From: Zychaea mexicana
Lineage: Eukaryota; Mucoromycota; Mucoromycetes; Mucorales; Lichtheimiaceae
Direction of reading: 5' to 3'
NCBI RefSeq assembly: GCF_025766255.1
Contig: NW_026516694.1
Location: forward strand, 351,355 to 415,354
DNA: 64,000 bases
The position numbers and the translations under genes are program-made. The notes under the pieces were generated by a model. The model made no database searches. It was not told where the DNA came from and saw only the letters and a list, made by a program, of their open reading frames with translations. Numbering within the stretch: position 1 is the first letter of the stretch; each line of letters opens with the position of its first letter. Positions 58,835-64,000 of this stretch are shown here, in pieces.

Positions 58835-60360
58835 AAGGTCTTAAGCGTCATATCAACAATCAATAAAAAAATAAGATGTCATATAGCCTAGTGCTGTGAC
58901 ATCTAGCCTTCATATCAAAAAGTTACTTTGGTGTTAGTGGTAGCTCAAGGCGCCATAATGTTCATTTACAGGCATGACAAAATCCCCCTATGCCAAAGAT
59001 CACGTTTGTGTTCACGTTCAAAATCTCAATGAACACTCAATGTTACTTTTGCTGCCCGTAAGTTATGTGCAAAATTACTATCATGGCGTGTCTTGGTGGC
59101 GTCTTTCATGCATGACAAGTTTTGTTTTTCTTACATACATTTCAATCGTTCCATGGGGTTTGTCTTTCTTCTTCCATTATATATAATTTTCAATCATCCC
59201 TCCATACTCAGCGAACAATTACCTATTACCTTTTCCTTCCATCCTCATAAGCTGTCTACATTCTCTTGACATCATGTTACAAGAGGGTAATGTAGAGAAT
59301 ACATAGGAGCTTCTCTTACGTGGCGCCTATTTCGTCAGCACTAAATATTCACATGTGCAGGACTATTTAAAAACAATGCATCCAGCAAAAGAGAGCAACC
59401 AAACCCAGCTGGGTGACTAATCAATGAAACAGTATATACAATAAACTAGTGTTGTCAATGGGCTAATCCGGTGAAGCTGTTGCCTAACAACGCGTAAGCT
59501 TATCTCTACTCATCTTTTTTTCTTGCGTTGTTGCTATTGAAACTACATACTATATCATTATCCCGGAATATACACACCAATATCATTTCGCCTACAAAAC
59601 ACGACATAATAATAGACATACGCTTTTCTAAGTGTACGAAGACAAAATCATATGTACACGGAAAATATGATATTAAAAGTGCTGTTTTACTAATGCTAAA
59701 TGTACGGATACAAGAGCTTTTTTTTGCGAAGCCGAATTAGCTGTTGTGTGCTATGATTTTCATCGTCCTTTCGGCATCTTCCGCTGGAAGATGCACCGCA
59801 TAAGAAGCGGCCCCCTTGTTCAATTTTTGTTACCGATAATGATATGAGCACAGACCACGCAACGTTCCTCGTTTCTGCCATTGTTTATACACGAAGGATG
59901 CAAGTATCTCTGAGTCTCCACATCGCTGGATTACTTCTTGGGATTACTAAATTCTCTAGACTTGTTATGTGCGTATCCTATTCTACTACATACAGTAATA
60001 CCTTTTTCTTTTCGGACTTTACACTGCATTTTACATGATATAGCATAATCCGTGCTTTCCTCTCTATAGAAAGGCATACCGTCATTTCAATTATATCGGT
60101 AATATCCTTTTCTTAAAGAAAAAGATTACAAAAGATAACACGAGACCGGTTGGTTGAAGGATAGTAATATACAACGAGGATACAAAAATATGGTGACCCG
60201 TATTTTTTCTTTGTAAAAAATAAACAGTTGCTTTACTGTATGTAGTGGTGCAAAAAAGAAAAAGAGATAGAATACCACTAAGCATGTTTCACTACAACAG
60301 GTATAGAAATAAAAAGTTACAAAATAGAGTTACTCATGTAAAGAGAACAAGTGTGATGTG
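58835..60360. other. No gene recognised
   Basis: Flank to the right of the pogo-like element, AT-rich, with short frames at 58974-59186 and 59528-59740 of no recognised family. A continuation of the RhoGEF domain was looked for and not found. Confidence 0.45.
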
Positions 60361-60391
60361 GAGTGTGTGTGTGTTGTTGTTGTTTGCGTTG

Positions 60392-60442
<51 letters not shown>

Positions 60443-60455
60443 GTTTTGTGCGCGC

Positions 60456-60502
<47 letters not shown>

Positions 60503-60561
60503 GTTTTGTGCGCGCGCGTGTGTGTGTGTGTGTGTGTGTGTGTTGTGTGTATGTGTGTGTG

Positions 60562-60601
<40 letters not shown>

Positions 60602-60735
60602 GTTTTGTGCGCGTTGTTCGCGTTGTGTGCGTTGCGTGTGCGTTGCGTGCTGTGTGCGTGAGTGTGTGCGTGTGCGTTGTTCGCGTTGTGTGTGCGTTGC
60701 GTGCTGTGTGCGTGAGTGTGTGTGTGTGTGTGTGC
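60361..60735. repeat. Long (GT)n microsatellite with higher-order units
   Basis: About 375 bp of nearly pure GT/TG with interspersed GCGC. A larger block (TGTGCGTGTTGTGTTTTGTG followed by CGCGCG and a GT run) recurs three times, and a second block (GCGTTGTTCGCGTTGTGTG) twice. Alternating purine-pyrimidine over this length favours Z-DNA. Cys/Val or His/Thr-rich frames across it are artefacts. Confidence 0.95.
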
Positions 60736-60872
60736 GTGCATTACGCGCTGTTTATGACATTGCTAGATGTCGTTCGTTTTTGATATTTTCAGGGTAGAAA
60801 TGGTGGATGCGGGCGGTATTTCGAGAGCTGATGGTGAATTAAGTGTAAAAACTGATTGTTTGGCATTTTTGG

Positions 60873-61521
60873 CCTAGGCACGTTGATGTTTTTTGAATGC
60901 TTTGATAGTGCTCTTGGTGATTGCCTATTATAGACAATTGTGTATGTCAGTGGCTATAATATCAATGTTAAATTGACCTTGCAAAGTACATATAAGACAA
61001 CATACTTTCACTTGTAATGTCAGCTTCATCAACGGGAAAAGCTGTGCCGAAATCATGTCTGCTTTTTGCGGGAGTTGGTATTCATTGCTAGACATCAAAC
61101 GGCAGATGTATCCTTTCGGACAATCAAGCACTTGGGCTTGGACGCGTGTGCCTGAATTAGAAAGTATTAACGATCTGGCTGGATGATTAAGAAAATTTGT
61201 AGAATTGACAACTTACTGTTTGCGTTCAGAGCACTTATTCTCAACGTACGGGCAAGCGATTCTGCATGGTTACCCTTCGTGAGTGCTCGATGAAGAATGT
61301 CCTTCATGACCTTTGGGACATGCAGTTGTCGCTCCATGATTTCCTTTTTAGAAATGCCACCAACATCATCTTTACCGCATTCACCAACGGCGAAATCAAG
61401 ACCGTCGTTTATAACGAGGAAGTCTGGTCTGATCGACGACGTTTGTTCTTCAAGTGGTTTCTTGCCGCTGACTTTTCTGTCACTGTTGACGTGTACTAAT
61501 GTTGATCGGCATGTACGATCA
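60873..61521 (-). pseudogene. Copy B of the nuclease-like multigene family, 3' part with catalytic-like motif retained
   Basis: Three exon-like blocks on the minus strand: 61217-61521, 61006-61151 and 60873-60924. They give STLVHVNSDRKVSGKKPLEE, RPDFLVINDGLDFAVGECGK, LERQ with the H of LHVPKVMKDILHRALTKG, ESLARTLRISALN, an intron, then GTRVQAQVLDCPKGYICRLM and EYQLP, FPLMKLTLQVK, an intron, and AITKSTIKAFKKHQRA, stop. RPDF followed about 10 residues later by GE-x2-K recalls the core of PD-(D/E)XK nucleases, and the segment after it matches the C-terminal end of large Mucoromycota gene families. Upstream exons are missing, as AT-rich sequence starts within a few hundred bases, so this is a 5'-truncated copy although its own frame is undamaged. 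Confidence 0.6.
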
Positions 61522-61952
61522 CTATTAATTTGTATACGCCATCCTGATTAGTGTAATGTAAAGAAACGAAAAACATATTCACGATTGTTTATCATTTCAC
61601 TAAAGAAAATCATCGCAACTTGGCCCTTCCTCGTGTTAAAAGTATACAAACGGTAAGATATTACGCTACTAAGTATTGAGCAATACTTTTAAACCCGCAT
61701 GAAAATAAGGGCCATGCTGCGATAATCAATCTGTAGTAAAATGAGAGAAGTCGAATGGTGAACCAAAAATTGATACTTTACCGGGCTACCACACCTAAGG
61801 AGGATGTTTACTAGTTGAAGTTTTTCATCTAAACTAAGGTTAACAAAATATTCAAGGTTTATAAAAATTCCTCATGTTTACAAAATTATTATATTTTTTA
61901 AAATTGAATATAAAAAAAATGGAATTTTAATTAAATATAAAAATATATTACA

Positions 61953-63506
61953 ATGGATAACCAATAAATAGATGAAAAGATTAATAATGAAGTTAACAAA
62001 ATTATTGTTAATAAGTGGGAATTTTTGGAATATAACTGGCCAATTATTAATTATAATTACAAGCATCGTACAGAATTAAAACATATTAAAGGTATTGATG
62101 ATATTAAAAAGATTTTAGTAGATAAACTTGGTCATATAGCTGTTTTTTTCTTTTTGGTTGTTTTATATACTAGCTGTGAATATCCTGGCCCTTATTTTGA
62201 AGTTGAAAAAGGTTTATTTTTATTATATCATTTAGTTTCTGGTGTTTCTGGTATTGAAATTAATAAGTTTATCCCACAAACATCATTTCACAAATACTAT
62301 AAAGAGTTTTGGATGAATGAAGATAGCTATAAAAGGTTAAATAAAATTGTTAATGATTCTATGGAGAATATGTTTTCTTCTTTAACTTCAAGAATTTTAT
62401 CTTCTTATAAATATAATCCACCACTTTTTAGATACATAACTTTTATAATAGATGGTCATGATTCAAGAATTAACTATATTAATACTGATATAAAACATGA
62501 AAGATTATGGTCATATAAATTTAAAAAAAATGGAGTTTGTACACAAATTGTTAGCGATATTAATGATATGATTTTATATGCTTCCAAAAGCGATTATTGT
62601 TCTGATAGTTCTGACGGAAGTATGTTTTTGAATATGAAATTATATAAAAAAATATCTAAACAAGATGTATTGGCAACAGATGGTGGTTATACTTTATTTG
62701 TTAATCAGCTTATAGAACTTGGTGCGGAAAAAGGATATGATTTATCTTTAAATAATTTTGTTTATCCTATACGCAAAGAAAAGAATGTAGATTTAACAGC
62801 AGAAGAAAGGCATTATAATGATGTTTTTGGTAGCTTCCGTTCAAAAATAGAAGACTAATTTGCTGCAATAGGTAATAAATTTTATAGATTTAATAATAAT
62901 AAATCTATTGTTAAGATGGATAACATAAAGTTTTATAATCTTCAATTTCGTGTTGCTTGTTTATTAAAAAATATAAAAATATTTAGTGAAAAGTTTAATA
63001 TTAATACACAAGCATATCATAAATTGTGGGAATCAGATAATTTTGAATTTCCATACGAAGCTAAATTAATAGATATAGTTATTAGTAATTCATCTGAGGC
63101 AAAAAATAAATTAGATGAAATGGTTAAATTACAGGAACAGTTTTTAAATAATTTAAGTATAGATAATACTGATATGATTATTGATAATGAATACAGCGAT
63201 GAAAATGATAATAATAAAGATGTTTCCAGCGAAGAAGATGTACCTAAATTCAATGAGAAGAAAAGAAAAAGAAAAGGTAAAGGCAAAGGAACATTAATGG
63301 ATATAAATAAAATTAGAAATAATTCAACTTCTAATATTTCTTATGAAATAAAATCCATAATAAATCATAAATTTGAAAATGATTCCTATATATTCCTAAT
63401 TAAATGGAAAGGTTATAATGAATCCCAAAATAGCTGGATATCAATGAAAGATTTTAATGAAACCAATATGTTAAATAACTATATGAAAGTTAATAAGTTA
63501 ACTTAG
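61953..63506 (+). pseudogene. DDE transposase with C-terminal chromodomain, interrupted by two in-frame TAA codons
   Basis: A single reading frame runs from ATG 61953 to the stop at 63504-63506 with only two internal stops, both TAA: codon 5 (MDNQ*ID) and 62856-62858 (SKIED*FAAIG). The transposase core shows TFIIDGHDSRINYINTD (first Asp), DVLATDGGYTLFVNQLI (second Asp) and YNDVFGSFRSKIED (Glu), a layout seen in a DDE family abundant in Rhizophagus-type genomes. After FYNLQFRVACLLKNIKIF comes an acidic, then Lys-rich linker (KKRKRKGKGKG). The C-terminus is a chromodomain, with YEIKSIINHKF followed by YIFLIKWKGYNESQNSW. Such domains direct integration to particular chromatin. Apart from the two stops no frameshift is visible, so inactivation is recent, or the stops are read through. 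Confidence 0.7.
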
Positions 63507-63644
63507 ATAACTCGATACTCTACCCTTCCTAATAAAATATCATAATATGTATAGTTATTTTATTTTATGTAAGATATATTATTTGAGTGTGTATAGTGGA
63601 TAACGTTGGTTCCTATTATTGTAATAATCCTTTAAGTACATTTG

Positions 63645-64000
63645 CTAGGTTAAAACTTCCACTGTTGCATATATATATTTTTCTAGTTTTTCTTTTTTTT
63701 TTCTTTTATTATTAGTTTTATGTATAAAATCACCATCATTAACAATTATGCATGGTAAATTAGGATTTTCTATTTTTTTTGTAGATTTTTTATTTTTTTT
63801 CTTTGGAACATAAAGTTTACTATGTATAGTACAAAGGTATCAGGTTTATCTCCATTAAGATTAGTATTAACTTTTCTGTGACACATATGGCCATTTTTCT
63901 TACCTCTTTTATTATGTAAGTGCACACATTATTGCTTGTATTAACATACCAAAAATAATTATCTTTAACTTTATTAATTTCTTCATTAATTTTTTATTCA
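63645..64000 (-). pseudogene. Cys/His-rich partner frame of the AT-rich element, partial
   Basis: On the minus strand from the window edge: NNYFWYVNTSNNVCTY, then in a shifted frame NKRGKKNGHMCHRKVNTNLN, then in another CTIHSKLYVPKKKNKKSTK, PCIIVNDGDFIHKTNN and YATVEVLT with a TAG stop at 63645-63647. The pieces join into one plausible small protein with C...C...C-x2-H spacing like a zinc knuckle and a Lys-rich tail. Two frame changes are needed. It converges on the transposase, with about 140 bp between the stops. It could be an accessory DNA-binding factor of the same element. The 5' part lies beyond the window. Confidence 0.42.

Larger units (their letters stand above)
61850..64000. other. 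AT-rich compositional island with a two-frame mobile element
   Basis: From about 61850 the base composition changes abruptly to very AT-rich (AAT, ATT, TTA and AAA dominate codons) and stays so to the window end. The rest of the window, relics included, is clearly more balanced. The two reading frames inside (61953-63506 + and 63645-64000 -) converge. This points to one element of foreign or strongly mutated composition. Its right end lies outside the window. Confidence 0.75.

Noticed and set aside
60245..60797. Cys/Val-rich and His/Thr-rich frames of about 140 codons
   Set aside because: All come from the GT microsatellite and occur in several frames at once.
61953..63506. Alternative genetic code (UAA as Gln) as the main explanation for the internal stops
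   Set aside because: CAA and CAG also encode Gln in the same frame and only two TAA occur; point mutation is simpler. It is kept only as a testable idea.
1..64000. tRNA genes, searched by eye through GGTTCGA-type B-box sequences on both strands
   Set aside because: The few hits (such as 5771 and 7493) lie in coding sequence or lack an A box and acceptor pairing.

Overview
The window is nuclear DNA of a filamentous fungus, most likely an early-diverging (Mucoromycota / Mucorales-like) species. Evidence: genes are split by many short introns (about 50-150 nt, mostly GTAAGT/GTATGT donors); proteins carry long polyGln/polyAsn tracts and CAG-type microsatellites; the protein set is typically fungal (AreA-type GATA factor, KRE2/MNT1 mannosyltransferase, COQ8, RMI1, PDCD5, myotubularin); and several mobile families are of kinds common in Mucoromycota. 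The species cannot be named from sequence alone. No tRNA, rRNA, CRISPR or bacterial-type operon was seen. Most gene models below were built by joining exons by hand, and their phases close exactly.

Layout. 1-5.8 kb: 3' part of a myotubularin phosphatase (+), a small membrane-protein gene (-) with a probable GC-AG intron, a truncated frameshifted M18 aminopeptidase relic (-), and a six-exon epoxide hydrolase (-). 5.8-10.8 kb: gene-poor, holding only the 3' half of an alpha/beta-hydrolase. 10.8-17.4 kb: AVT-type amino-acid transporter (-) and a 903-aa GATA factor (-). 18.9-22.4 kb: an intact 1046-aa Plavaka/CMC-like transposase (-) beside a 20-bp minisatellite. 23.7-25.4 kb: seven-exon GT15 mannosyltransferase (-). 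29-43 kb: the gene-dense core: RMI1 (+), COQ8 (+), PDCD5 (-), a four-helix membrane protein (+) divergent from PDCD5, and a 1348-aa protein (+) joining a DUF6729-like zinc module, a WRN/RNase D-type 3'-5' exonuclease and a transposon-associated C-terminal region. 43.7-44.2 kb: an acidic Gln-rich orphan (+).

From 45.8 kb to the end the window is a graveyard of mobile DNA: a DDE transposase relic, a 201-bp MITE-like inverted-repeat unit, a perfect hairpin, a Tc1/mariner relic, two copies of a nuclease-like multigene family in opposite orientation (one lacking its putative catalytic core), a decayed coiled coil-SH3-SH3-RhoGEF gene, and a three-level nest: a pogo-like element with perfect 23-bp inverted repeats and TA duplications holds a 5'-truncated LINE-type RT relic, which is split by a 1.35-kb foldback element. 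After a long (GT)n tract comes a strikingly AT-rich island (about 61.85 kb to the window end). It has a DDE transposase reading frame ending in a chromodomain, broken by two in-frame TAA codons, and facing it a Cys/His-rich partner frame.

The intact genes serve unrelated housekeeping roles (phosphoinositide turnover, ubiquinone synthesis, recombination control, nitrogen regulation, protein glycosylation, amino-acid transport). They do not form a pathway. The most novel items are the DUF6729-exonuclease protein, the AT-rich chromodomain transposon and the nested element.
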